Positions 28,522-36,043 of a DNA stretch of 64,000 bases are shown here, piece by piece (within the stretch, counting starts at the first letter, position 1; the number at the start of each line of letters is the position of its first letter). Origin of the DNA: Blastococcus colisei (lineage in GTDB: Bacteria; Actinomycetota; Actinomycetes; Mycobacteriales; Geodermatophilaceae); assembly GCF_006717095.1 (NCBI RefSeq), contig NZ_VFQE01000001.1, forward strand, positions 1,054,001 to 1,118,000, read 5' to 3'. The position numbers and the translations under genes are program-made. A model generated the notes under the pieces. The model ran no database searches. It was given only the letters and a program-made list of their open reading frames with translations, and was not told the origin of the DNA.

Positions 28522-29580
28522 ATGGACGACCCGGGGGAGGGCCCCGGCCCGAGTGCCCGTGAGGCGCTCGAGCAGCTGCTGCTCGACGGGCCGCGGCGGT
28601 ACACCCGCCTGCAGGTCGCCGAGATGGCCGGCATGGCGTCGCAGCGCACCCAGCGGCTGTGGCGGGCGCTCGGCTTCCCGGACGCCGCCGACGACGACCC
28701 CGCCTTCACCGACGCCGACGTCGCCGCCCTCGGCGTGCTCTCGGAGCTGATCGACTCCGGTTTCGTCGATGCGGCCACCGAGGCCTCGATCGCCCGGGCC
28801 ATGGGGCAGGCGCTCTCCCGCCTCGCCGACTGGCAGGCGGACATGCTCGCCGACGCGCTCATGCGGACGGGGCCGGACGGCGAGCGGCGGCCCGCCTCCC
28901 CCGAGGAGGCCGTCGCGGTGGCCCAGGCGCTCCTGCCGAGGATGCGCGACATCCAGAGCTACGTGTGGCGGCGGCACCTGGCCGCCAACGCCGACCGGCT
29001 GCTGGCCGTGTCCGCCGGGCAGGGCGACCGGCGGGTACTGGCCGTCGGGTTCGCCGACCTGGTGGGTTACACGTCGCGCAGCCGCGGCATGGGCGGCCGG
29101 GAGCTCGGGGCCATGGTCGAGGACTTCGAGAGCACGGCGACCGAGGTCATCGCGCGGCACCGTGGGCGGGTGGTGAAGACGGTCGGCGACGGCGTGCTGT
29201 TCACGGTGGCGTCGCCGGGCGACGCAGCGGAGATCGGGCTGCTGCTCCCCGAGGCCTGGGACACCGAGGAACGGCCGCCGCTGCGCGTGGGTGCGGCGTA
29301 CGGGACAGTGCTCACCCGCCTCGGCGACGTCTACTCGCCCGTGGTGAACCTGGCCAGTCGGCTGACGTCCCTGGCGCGCCCGGGCGCGGTGCTGGTCGAC
29401 CGCGACCTCGCGGACCGGCTGCGCGACCATCCCGGCTACCGCGTCCGGCCGCTGCGCCGGGTGTCGGTCCGCGGGTACGACCACCTCCAGCCGTGGTTGG
29501 TGCGGCGCCGCCCGACGGGGGACGACGCCCCGGCCGCGCCGGACGCCTACGACGAGGACTCCTTCGACGACGAGGGGTGA
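28522..29580 (+). CDS. Class III adenylate cyclase with an autoregulatory N-terminal domain
   Basis: A 352-aa soluble cyclase resembling M. tuberculosis Rv1264. The N-terminal helical domain (about 1-165, with RYTRLQVAEMAGM and DIQSYVWRRHLAANADRLLA) is the pH-responsive regulatory type. The catalytic domain has GFADLVGYTSRSRG (first metal Asp), RVVKTVGDGVLFTV (substrate Lys and the second metal Asp in GD) and YSPVVNLASRLTSL (transition-state Asn and Arg). All key residues are present, so it should make cAMP. An acidic tail (EDSFDDEG) ends it. The ATG at 28522 lies 14 bases after the Usp stop. Confidence 0.9.
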   Translation: MDDPGEGPGPSAREALEQLLLDGPRRYTRLQVAEMAGMASQRTQRLWRALGFPDAADDDPAFTDADVAALGVLSELIDSGFVDAATEASIARAMGQALSRLADWQADMLADALMRTGPDGERRPASPEEAVAVAQALLPRMRDIQSYVWRRHLAANADRLLAVSAGQGDRRVLAVGFADLVGYTSRSRGMGGRELGAMVEDFESTATEVIARHRGRVVKTVGDGVLFTVASPGDAAEIGLLLPEAWDTEERPPLRVGAAYGTVLTRLGDVYSPVVNLASRLTSLARPGAVLVDRDLADRLRDHPGYRVRPLRRVSVRGYDHLQPWLVRRRPTGDDAPAAPDAYDEDSFDDEG

Positions 29581-29601
29581 CCGGGTGGCACGCTCTGCTC
29601 C

Positions 29602-31239
29602 ATGAGCGCCACCCTCGTCGCCCGCGGTCTGGCGGCCGGACACGGCGCCCGCGTGCTGTTCTCCGGTCTCGACCTCGTCGTCGCCCCCGGTGACGTCGTC
29701 GGACTCGTCGGCGTCAACGGGGCGGGCAAGTCCACGCTGCTGCGCACGCTTGCCGGGGAGCTGGCGGCCGAGGCCGGATCCGTCGTCGTCAGTCCGCCGA
29801 CCGCCACTCTCGGATACCTGCCGCAGGAGCACGAGCGCCGGGAGGGGGAGACCGTCCTCGACGCGCTCGCGCGGCGCACCGGCGTGGCTGCCGCCCAGGC
29901 CGCGCTGGACACGGCGACCGACGACCTGGCCGCCGGCCGCGAGGGCGCTGACGACGTCTACGGCGACGCGCTCGAGCACTGGCTCGCCCTCGGCGGCGCC
30001 GACCTCGACGAGCGTGCGGCGGACGTCGTCGCGGAGGTGGCCCCCGGTGTGGAGCTCGCCGCACCGACGGCGTCGTTGTCGGGGGGACAGGCGGCCCGCG
30101 TCGGCCTGGCGGCGCTGCTGCTCTCCCGCTACGACGTCCTGCTGCTCGACGAGCCCACCAACGACCTGGACCTGGCGGGGCTCGACCAGCTGGAGCGGTT
30201 CGTCACCGGTTCGCGCGCGGGCATCGTCGTCGTCAGCCACGACCGCGAGTTCCTGGCCCGCACGGTCACCCGGGTCGTCGAGCTCGACCTCGCGCAGCAG
30301 CTCGTGCGGGTCGTCGACGGGGGGTACGAGGCGTACCTGACCGAGCGCGAGGTGGCCCGCCGGCACGCGCGCGAGGAGTACGAGGAGTTCGCCGACACGA
30401 AGGCCTCGCTCGAGGCGCGCGCACGGATGCAGCGCAACTGGATGGCCAAGGGCGTCCGCGACTCCATCAAGAAGCCCAAGGACGGCGACAAGCACATCAA
30501 GGCCGCCAATCGGGCGTCGTCGGAGAAGCAGGCAGCGAAGGCGCGGCAGACCGACCGACGGATCGAGCGGCTGGAGGTGGTGGAGGAACCGCGCAAGGAG
30601 TGGGAGCTGCGGATGGAGATCGCCACCGCACCCCGCGCGGGCGCCGTGGTGGCCACCCTGCGCGGCGCGGTCGTCCGACGTGGTGACTTCCGGCTCGGTC
30701 CGCTCGACCTCCAGGTCGACTGGGGCGACCGGGTCGCCATCACCGGCGCCAACGGCTCGGGGAAGTCCACGCTCCTGGCCGCCCTGCTCGGCCGCGCGCC
30801 GCTGGACGAGGGCACCGCCTCGCTCGGGCCGGCCGTGCGGATCGGTGAGATCGAGCAGGCCCGCAGCCGGTTCTTCGGTGCCGAGCAACTGCTGGACGCG
30901 TTCTCCGCCGAGGTGCCCGACTGGCCGACGGCGGAGGTGCGCACCCTGCTGGCCAAGTTCGGGCTCGTCGCCGACCACGTGCTGCGCCCCGCCGCGACCC
31001 TCTCGCCCGGCGAGCGCACGCGGGCGGGCCTGGCCCTGCTGCAGGCGCGCGGGGTCAACGTCCTCGTGCTCGACGAGCCCACCAACCACCTCGACCTGCC
31101 GGCGATCGAGCAGCTCGAGCAGGCGCTGGCCGGATACCCGGGCACGCTCCTGCTGGTCACGCACGACCGCCGGATGCTCGAGGCGGTCGCGACCACCCGC
31201 CGGCTCGAGGTCGCCGACGGGCGGGTCACCGAGCGCTGA
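29602..31239 (+). CDS. ABC-F family ATPase
   Basis: A 545-aa protein with two ABC domains and no membrane segments. Domain 1: GVNGAGKST, LSGGQAARVGLA, LLLDEPTNDLDLAGL. Domain 2: GANGSGKST, LSPGERTRAGLA, VLDEPTNHLDLPA. The linker of about 80 residues between them is basic and charged, as in ribosome-binding ABC-F proteins that rescue stalled or antibiotic-bound ribosomes. Which subfamily (EttA, Uup or resistance type) cannot be set by eye. It follows the cyclase gene by 21 bases and is convergent with the next gene. Confidence 0.93.
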   Translation: MSATLVARGLAAGHGARVLFSGLDLVVAPGDVVGLVGVNGAGKSTLLRTLAGELAAEAGSVVVSPPTATLGYLPQEHERREGETVLDALARRTGVAAAQAALDTATDDLAAGREGADDVYGDALEHWLALGGADLDERAADVVAEVAPGVELAAPTASLSGGQAARVGLAALLLSRYDVLLLDEPTNDLDLAGLDQLERFVTGSRAGIVVVSHDREFLARTVTRVVELDLAQQLVRVVDGGYEAYLTEREVARRHAREEYEEFADTKASLEARARMQRNWMAKGVRDSIKKPKDGDKHIKAANRASSEKQAAKARQTDRRIERLEVVEEPRKEWELRMEIATAPRAGAVVATLRGAVVRRGDFRLGPLDLQVDWGDRVAITGANGSGKSTLLAALLGRAPLDEGTASLGPAVRIGEIEQARSRFFGAEQLLDAFSAEVPDWPTAEVRTLLAKFGLVADHVLRPAATLSPGERTRAGLALLQARGVNVLVLDEPTNHLDLPAIEQLEQALAGYPGTLLLVTHDRRMLEAVATTRRLEVADGRVTER

Positions 31240-31244
31240 CCGGC

Positions 31245-31796
31245 TCAGCCGGGTGCGTCCAGCTCGTCGGCGATGCCCACCGTGTCCATGCCGGCCCACG
31301 TCTCGGACACGTGGTGGGCCAGCACCATCAGGTCCCGCAGCTGACCACCGCGGTCACGGATGTGATCGCGCAGCAGCGCCTCTCCGGAGAACCCCAGGTC
31401 GGTGAAGAGCGCCAGCGCCGCCCCCTGCTCGGCCACCACCTCCACGACGAGCTTCGACAGGCCCGACGAGACCGCCTCCACGAGGGCGCGGCGGGCCAGT
31501 TCGCGTCCCAGTCCGCTGCCCCGCCGGGACGGGGAGACGACGAGGCGCACCTCGCCGACGTGGTCGGACCACCCGGGCAGTGGCCGGACGGCGACGTAGC
31601 CGGTGACCTCCTCGGCGTCCGGACTGCCGTCGACGGCCACCCAGCGCCCGCCCGGTGTTTTCGCGGAGGCCCAGGAGCGGACCGTCTCCGGATCGGTGAC
31701 CTCCTCCTTGATGAAGGTGAGGTCGCCGTCGGGCAGTGCCTCGAAGAAGCGCAGCAGCGCGTCGCACCGCTCCGGTCCGAGCTCCACGACCGCCAT
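31245..31796 (-). CDS. GNAT family N-acetyltransferase
   Basis: A 183-aa acetyltransferase. Motif A is VRLVVSPSRRGSGLGRELAR (the R-x-x-G-x-G loop), and motif B is ALALFTDLGFSGEALL. It starts one base past the phaC stop and probably ends the PHA operon. Substrate unknown. Confidence 0.85.
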   Translation of the reverse strand: MAVVELGPERCDALLRFFEALPDGDLTFIKEEVTDPETVRSWASAKTPGGRWVAVDGSPDAEEVTGYVAVRPLPGWSDHVGEVRLVVSPSRRGSGLGRELARRALVEAVSSGLSKLVVEVVAEQGAALALFTDLGFSGEALLRDHIRDRGGQLRDLMVLAHHVSETWAGMDTVGIADELDAPG

Positions 31797-31797
31797 G

Positions 31798-32919
31798 TCA
31801 CGCCTCCTGACGCGCGTCGTCGCCGAGGAGGTCGCTCCGGCGGCGGACGAAATCGATGATCGTGGGCACCGTCGTCCTGGCCGCCGTCCGGCCGACGACC
31901 AGCCCCATGTGGCCGGCGTCCAGGCGCAGCTCGTGCTTGTCCGGCGAGCCGACCAGGTCGATCAGCGGCGCCGTGGCGTCCGGCGGCACGATGTGGTCGC
32001 GGGTGGCCCGCACGGTCAGGAACGGCACCTGGATGTCGGCGAGGTGCACCGGATCCCCGCCGACGGTGAGCCGGTCGGTGACCATGCCGTTCCGGCGCAC
32101 GAGCATCTCCGCGGTCTCCCGGGCCGCGGCGCCGGGAAAGGGCACGTGGTCGTCCGACCAGCCGGTCATCGCCTGGTAGGAGGAGACGTACTCGTCGTTC
32201 CAGAGCTTCTCCCACAGGGTCACGTACCGGGTGACCTCGGCCGTCGGCGTCAGCGACCGGAAGCCCTGCACCACGACCGACGGCGGGACGTTGCCGTCCG
32301 CGTCGAGGACGGAGCCGACGTCCATCCCGCCGACGCTGAAGATGTCCGCGAGCGGGCCCATGTGCCGGAAGTCGACCGGCGTCGCCAGCACTGTGAGGCT
32401 GCGCAGCGGTGCGTCGGGGTGGTGGGCCGCGTAGAGCAGGGTGAGGTTCCCGCCGAAGCAGTAGCCGAACAGGTTGACCTCGTCGGCGCCGGAGAGCTCG
32501 AGGACGCGGTCGATCCCGGCGGGGATGTAGTCGTCGGCGTAGTCCTCCAGCCGGTTCTCCGCGTCCCGCTCGTCGGGTTCGCCCCAGTCGAGCATGTACA
32601 CGTCGAAGCCGGCCTCCAGCAACTGCTCCACGAAGCTGTTCCCCGGCGTCAGATCGAGGATGTAGCTCTTGCTGACCATGCTGAACACGATCAGCAACGG
32701 CGGCCCGTAGCGGACGCCCCCGTAGGTGTCGGGGTCGTTGCGGTAGTGCCAGAGCTGGGTGCGGCCCCGCTGCCAGACGACGTCCTTGGGGGTCTGCCCG
32801 ACGCCGGGGCGGTCGACGCCGGCGACGAGCTTGATGCCGTTACGGGCGCGCAGGGCGTTGCGTTCGACGTCGCGCCGGACGCGGTCGAGCACCGTCTGCG
32901 GGCTGGGCACCGTCGGCAT
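31798..32919 (-). CDS. phaC: Class III-type poly(3-hydroxyalkanoate) synthase subunit PhaC
   Basis: A 373-aa alpha/beta hydrolase-fold synthase that polymerises 3-hydroxyacyl-CoA. The nucleophile is Cys in the lipase-box-like GYCFGG. The catalytic Asp lies in VRATRDHIVPPD and His in DAGHMGLVVG. About 370 residues is the length of class III (PhaC of PhaEC) enzymes. GGAGG precedes the ATG at 32919. The upstream gene overlaps the start by 80 bases and may encode the PhaE-type partner. The SDR gene divergent upstream could supply 3-hydroxyacyl-CoA. Confidence 0.9.
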   Translation of the reverse strand: MPTVPSPQTVLDRVRRDVERNALRARNGIKLVAGVDRPGVGQTPKDVVWQRGRTQLWHYRNDPDTYGGVRYGPPLLIVFSMVSKSYILDLTPGNSFVEQLLEAGFDVYMLDWGEPDERDAENRLEDYADDYIPAGIDRVLELSGADEVNLFGYCFGGNLTLLYAAHHPDAPLRSLTVLATPVDFRHMGPLADIFSVGGMDVGSVLDADGNVPPSVVVQGFRSLTPTAEVTRYVTLWEKLWNDEYVSSYQAMTGWSDDHVPFPGAAARETAEMLVRRNGMVTDRLTVGGDPVHLADIQVPFLTVRATRDHIVPPDATAPLIDLVGSPDKHELRLDAGHMGLVVGRTAARTTVPTIIDFVRRRSDLLGDDARQEA

Positions 32920-33280
32920 CGCTGTCCTCCGTGGGGGCGGTCGTGGGATGGGCAGTGCCAGGGCGGGACGAGGCACGTCGCCGCTCCTGCTCCAGCTGGA
33001 TGGTCAGCCGTCGCACCTCGCGGTCGAGCGAGCCGATCTGTGCGCGCAGCCGGCTGATGTCGCTGCCGGCAGGGAGGTTCACCAGGTGCCAGGCGCGCGC
33101 CGTGAGGCCCTGGACCGAGCTGCCCGCGACCGTCTGCGCGCGGCGGAGCAGCGCCGTGGCCAGCGAGAAGTAGTCGCTGCGCACCAGGTCCTCGGCGCGC
33201 GGGGCGACCGCGCGCTCGGCGGCGTCGAAGGCCTGCCGCCACAGCGGTGCGGGCGGCGGGGGTTTGCGGGGTGCGTTCAT
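32840..33280 (-). CDS. Putative PHA synthase accessory subunit (PhaE-like)
   Basis: A 146-aa protein with a proline-rich start, a helical middle and a coiled-coil-like stretch, INLPAGSDISRLRAQ-type (HLVNLPAGSDISRLRAQIGS), then a basic, low-complexity tail. The phrase around SDISRLRAQ, followed by LDREVRRLTIQLE, resembles the C-terminal helix of PhaE/PhaM-like partners. Its position right before phaC, with an 80-base overlap, supports a role in PHA synthase or granule assembly. Sequence evidence alone is modest. Confidence 0.6.
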   Translation of the reverse strand: MNAPRKPPPPAPLWRQAFDAAERAVAPRAEDLVRSDYFSLATALLRRAQTVAGSSVQGLTARAWHLVNLPAGSDISRLRAQIGSLDREVRRLTIQLEQERRRASSRPGTAHPTTAPTEDSDADGAQPADGARPRPARRRTQRPARP

Positions 33281-33485
33281 CGCCGGCGAACCCCGTGGGT
33301 CACCTGCGCGATGTCGGGCACGTGGTCCAACCTGGTCACGATCGTCTGCCTCCCCGTAGAACTGCGGGTCCTCGTGGTCCGGAATGCCGCCCTACCCGCC
33401 CGGGAGGTGGCCTACCCCACATCACGGCTACGGTCGCCGGACGGACACGACAGGCAGACAGAGCACGACGAAGGGGAGCCCGACC

Positions 33486-34256
33486 ATGGCAGACCGCACG
33501 ATCCTGGAGATGTTCCGGCTGGACGGCCGGGTGGCGATCGTGACGGGGGCGTCCTCGGGTCTGGGCGCCGTCTTCGCGCGGACCCTCGCGGAGGCGGGGG
33601 CCGACGTCGTCCTCGCGGCCCGGCGCGTCGACCGCCTGGCCGACACGCAGCAGGCCGTGGAGGCCGCCGGCCGGCGGGCGATCTCCGTGCGCACCGACGT
33701 GGCCCTGCCGGAGGACTGCCAGGGTCTCGTCGACGCCGCGATGGCGGAGTTCGGCAAGGTCGACATCCTGGTGAACAACGCGGGCATCGGGACTGCCGCG
33801 CCGGCCACCCGCGAGACCCCCGAGCAGTTCCGCCAGGTCATCGACGTGAACCTCAACGGCTGCTACTGGATGGCCCAGGCCTGCGGACGCGTCATGCAGC
33901 CGGGCAGTTCCATCGTCAACATCTCCAGCGTGCTGGGGCTCACCACCGCGAGCCTGCCGCAGGCGGCCTACGCGGCCAGCAAGGCGGGGCTCATCGGGCT
34001 CACCCGCGACCTCGCCCAGCAGTGGACCGGCCGCAAGGGCATCCGGGTGAACGCCCTGGCACCGGGGTTCTTCACTTCCGAGATGACCGATCAGTACCCC
34101 GAGGGCTACCTGGAGTCGCAGTTGACGCGCGTGCTCGTCGGCCGCAAGGGCGACCCGGAGGAGCTCGCCGCCGCCCTGATCTTCCTGGTCAGTGACGCCG
34201 GCGGGTACGTCACCGGCACGACCATCCCGGTCGAGGGCGGGATGCTGACCAGCTGA
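33486..34256 (+). CDS. SDR family oxidoreductase
   Basis: A 256-aa short-chain dehydrogenase. TGASSGLGAVFARTL is the NAD(P) glycine motif, NNAGIG the second, SSVLG holds the catalytic Ser and YAASKAG the Tyr and Lys; PGFFTSEMTD follows. The ending PVEGGMLTS is typical. The Arg-rich strand AARRVDRL after the first motif favours NADP. It is divergent from the PHA synthase operon, so a 3-oxoacyl/acetoacetyl-CoA reductase role (PhaB-like) is plausible but not proven. GAAGGGGAG precedes the ATG at 33486. Confidence 0.88.
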   Translation: MADRTILEMFRLDGRVAIVTGASSGLGAVFARTLAEAGADVVLAARRVDRLADTQQAVEAAGRRAISVRTDVALPEDCQGLVDAAMAEFGKVDILVNNAGIGTAAPATRETPEQFRQVIDVNLNGCYWMAQACGRVMQPGSSIVNISSVLGLTTASLPQAAYAASKAGLIGLTRDLAQQWTGRKGIRVNALAPGFFTSEMTDQYPEGYLESQLTRVLVGRKGDPEELAAALIFLVSDAGGYVTGTTIPVEGGMLTS

Positions 34257-34270
34257 GCTCCAGCCCCCGG

Positions 34271-35158
34271 TCAGCCGGCCCGCTCGATCAGCGCGCCGAT
34301 GCGGTCGAGGATCTGCGGCCACACCTCGCGCGGCAGGTCGTGCCCCATGCCGTCGACGACGAACAGGTCGGCCTCCGGGATGGCCGCCGCGGTCGACCGG
34401 CCGCCGCTGACGTTGACCAGCGCGTCGTCGGACCCGTGGATCACCAGCGTGGGGACGGCGACCTTCACCAGATCGGCGGTGCGGTCAGGGGTGGTGAGGA
34501 TCGCCGCCAGCTGCCGCGCGACGCCGGCCGGGTCGTGGGCGCGGTCGAAGGAGAGGCCGGCGCGGTCGCGCAGCGCGGACTCGTCGAACTCGAAGCCCGG
34601 GGATCCGATCACCCGGTAGGTGTCGATGACCCGCTGGACCGCGGCCTCCCGGTCGCTCGCCGGCGCGGCCAGCAGAACCCCCATGGCGGCCTCGTTCGGT
34701 GCGCCGACCGCGGGGTCGCCCGTGGTCGACATGATCGAGGTCAGGCTCCGCACCCGCTCCGGGTGATGGACGGCCACGAGCTGGGCGATCATCCCGCCCA
34801 TCGATGCGCCGACCACGTGCACGGAGTCGAGCCCGAGGGCGTCCAGCAGACCGACCGTGTCGTCGGCCAGGTCGCTGAGCGCGTACGGAACGGTGGAGGT
34901 GTCGCCGCCGAACACGGTGAGGATGTCGGGGGCACCCGCGGCGTGCAGGTGGGTGGAGAGGCCGATGTCGCGGTTGTCGAAGCGGACGACGAAGTGGCCC
35001 CGCTCCGCCAGCCCGGCGCAGAAGTCGTCGGGCCAGCCGATCATCTGGGTGGCCAGCCCCATGACGAGGAGGACCGGCGGATCGCCCGCGTCGCCGAAGG
35101 TCTCGTAGGCGAGCTCGATCTCGCCCACCTGGGCCCGCTGGATGCCGCTGCTCTGCAT
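34271..35158 (-). CDS. Alpha/beta hydrolase
   Basis: A 295-aa hydrolase. The nucleophile elbow is GASMGGMIAQLVA, the oxyanion-side loop VLLVMGLATQMIGW, the acid is the Asp in IHGSDDALVNVSGG and the His in DGMGHDLPREVW. The group includes carboxylesterases and aclacinomycin methylesterase (RdmC)-like enzymes; substrate unknown. The ATG at 35158 is the last chromosomal start before the genomic island. Confidence 0.9.
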   Translation of the reverse strand: MQSSGIQRAQVGEIELAYETFGDAGDPPVLLVMGLATQMIGWPDDFCAGLAERGHFVVRFDNRDIGLSTHLHAAGAPDILTVFGGDTSTVPYALSDLADDTVGLLDALGLDSVHVVGASMGGMIAQLVAVHHPERVRSLTSIMSTTGDPAVGAPNEAAMGVLLAAPASDREAAVQRVIDTYRVIGSPGFEFDESALRDRAGLSFDRAHDPAGVARQLAAILTTPDRTADLVKVAVPTLVIHGSDDALVNVSGGRSTAAAIPEADLFVVDGMGHDLPREVWPQILDRIGALIERAG

Positions 35159-35221
35159 GGGCCCGGACGCTAACGCAAGCCGTTGTGCACGGTCACGGGC
35201 GGTGCGGCGCGGATCGGATGA

Positions 35222-35668
35222 GTGCGCCTAAGAGAATCTCTTTCCAGCGCATTGCCCCTGTTCAGACGCCTGGCCGGCGAACAAAATCGTCTACGCGAGC
35301 GGTCCGGCGTGTTGGAAGACCGTCCGCGGGTCGTGCTCACGCAGCCGAACCGGAAGCTGTCGCCGGCTGAGATCGATGAGCTGGTGTCGGCGTACGAGGC
35401 TGGCACAGCCATCGCGCATCTCAGCAGCCGCTTCGGCATGCACCGGCAGACGGTGCGCTTCCATCTGAAGCGGCGCGGGATCACGCTGCGCTTCAGCACC
35501 CGGCTCCTGGAGTCCGCTCAGATCGATGAGGTCGTACAGCGCTACGCCGATGGATCGTCGACCGCCGAGCTCGGTCAGCGGTTTGGGGTCAGCGCGGACA
35601 CGATCCGCCGTGCCCTGCGAGGGCGTGGTGTCAGGCTGCGTCCGCCGCCGGATCGTCCCCGCCCATAA
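35222..35668 (+). CDS. Helix-turn-helix protein of a recombinase-associated type
   Basis: Up to 148 residues with two resolvase-like HTH units: LSPAEIDELVSAYEAG with IAHLSSRFGMHRQTVRFHLK, and SAQIDEVVQRYADG with TAELGQRFGVSADTIRRALR. It has the same architecture as the protein at 43175-43645. From memory, such proteins often follow serine recombinase genes in actinobacterial elements. The start is unclear: GTG at 35222 directly follows a TGA, and GTG at 35309 would begin closer to the conserved part. It lies at the island's left edge, so in an excised circle it would sit just after the recombinase gene. Confidence 0.7.
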   Translation: MRLRESLSSALPLFRRLAGEQNRLRERSGVLEDRPRVVLTQPNRKLSPAEIDELVSAYEAGTAIAHLSSRFGMHRQTVRFHLKRRGITLRFSTRLLESAQIDEVVQRYADGSSTAELGQRFGVSADTIRRALRGRGVRLRPPPDRPRP

Positions 35669-35818
35669 TCAGTACGCCTGGGTGCCCATGCTCTATACCC
35701 TGTGGGGACAGACTCTAGGAGGGGACTTCGTACACCCGGGCCCTTCCGAGCGTCCCAAGGAAGTCATCATCATCGGGGTCGCAAACGCCACATATCGCCC
35801 CCGTCTTGCCGCACTGAC

Positions 35819-35840
35819 ATTACGAGGCGCCTGCCGTAAT
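35819..35840. promoter_or_regulatory. Inverted repeat upstream of the candidate defence operon
   Basis: ATTACG at 35819-35824 pairs with CGTAAT at 35835-35840, with AGGCGCCT between them as an inner palindrome. It lies 8 bases before the -10 box at 35849, where a bound repressor would block RNA polymerase. The regulator is unknown. Confidence 0.45.
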
Positions 35841-35848
35841 ATAGGGGC

Positions 35849-35854
35849 TATAAT
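35849..35854 (+). promoter_or_regulatory. -10 box of the candidate defence operon
   Basis: A perfect TATAAT lies 12 bases before the ATG at 35867, in an AT-rich stretch unusual for this genome. No good -35 hexamer is found at 16-18 bases. The implied leader is only about 6 bases, so the first gene may be translated from a nearly leaderless mRNA. Confidence 0.55.
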
Positions 35855-35866
35855 GGAACGGAACAT

Positions 35867-36043
35867 ATGTCCAATATTGAACAGCAAATTCTCATCGACT
35901 TCGTGTCGGAACTCGTCACGCAAGGCTCAGTTCCTGCATCACTAATCTCCGAGCTGCATGATCGGTTGACTTCCGAGAAGTTGCCGAGCGCCGAGATGCT
36001 CCTAACGGTCCTGCGTGACGCAGCCAAGGAGGGAACGCCTTGA
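35867..36043 (+). CDS. 58-residue first gene of the ATPase-SIR2 operon
   Basis: A small, mostly helical protein starting MSNIEQQILIDFVSELVTQG and containing LISELHDRLTSEKLPSAEM. It carries a good AAGGAGGG near its 3' end that serves the next gene, and its TGA overlaps the ATPase start (TTGA). This tight coupling supports a real gene. Its position and size recall the small middle component of ABC-three-component conflict systems, but no specific family is recognised. Confidence 0.65.
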   Translation: MSNIEQQILIDFVSELVTQGSVPASLISELHDRLTSEKLPSAEMLLTVLRDAAKEGTP

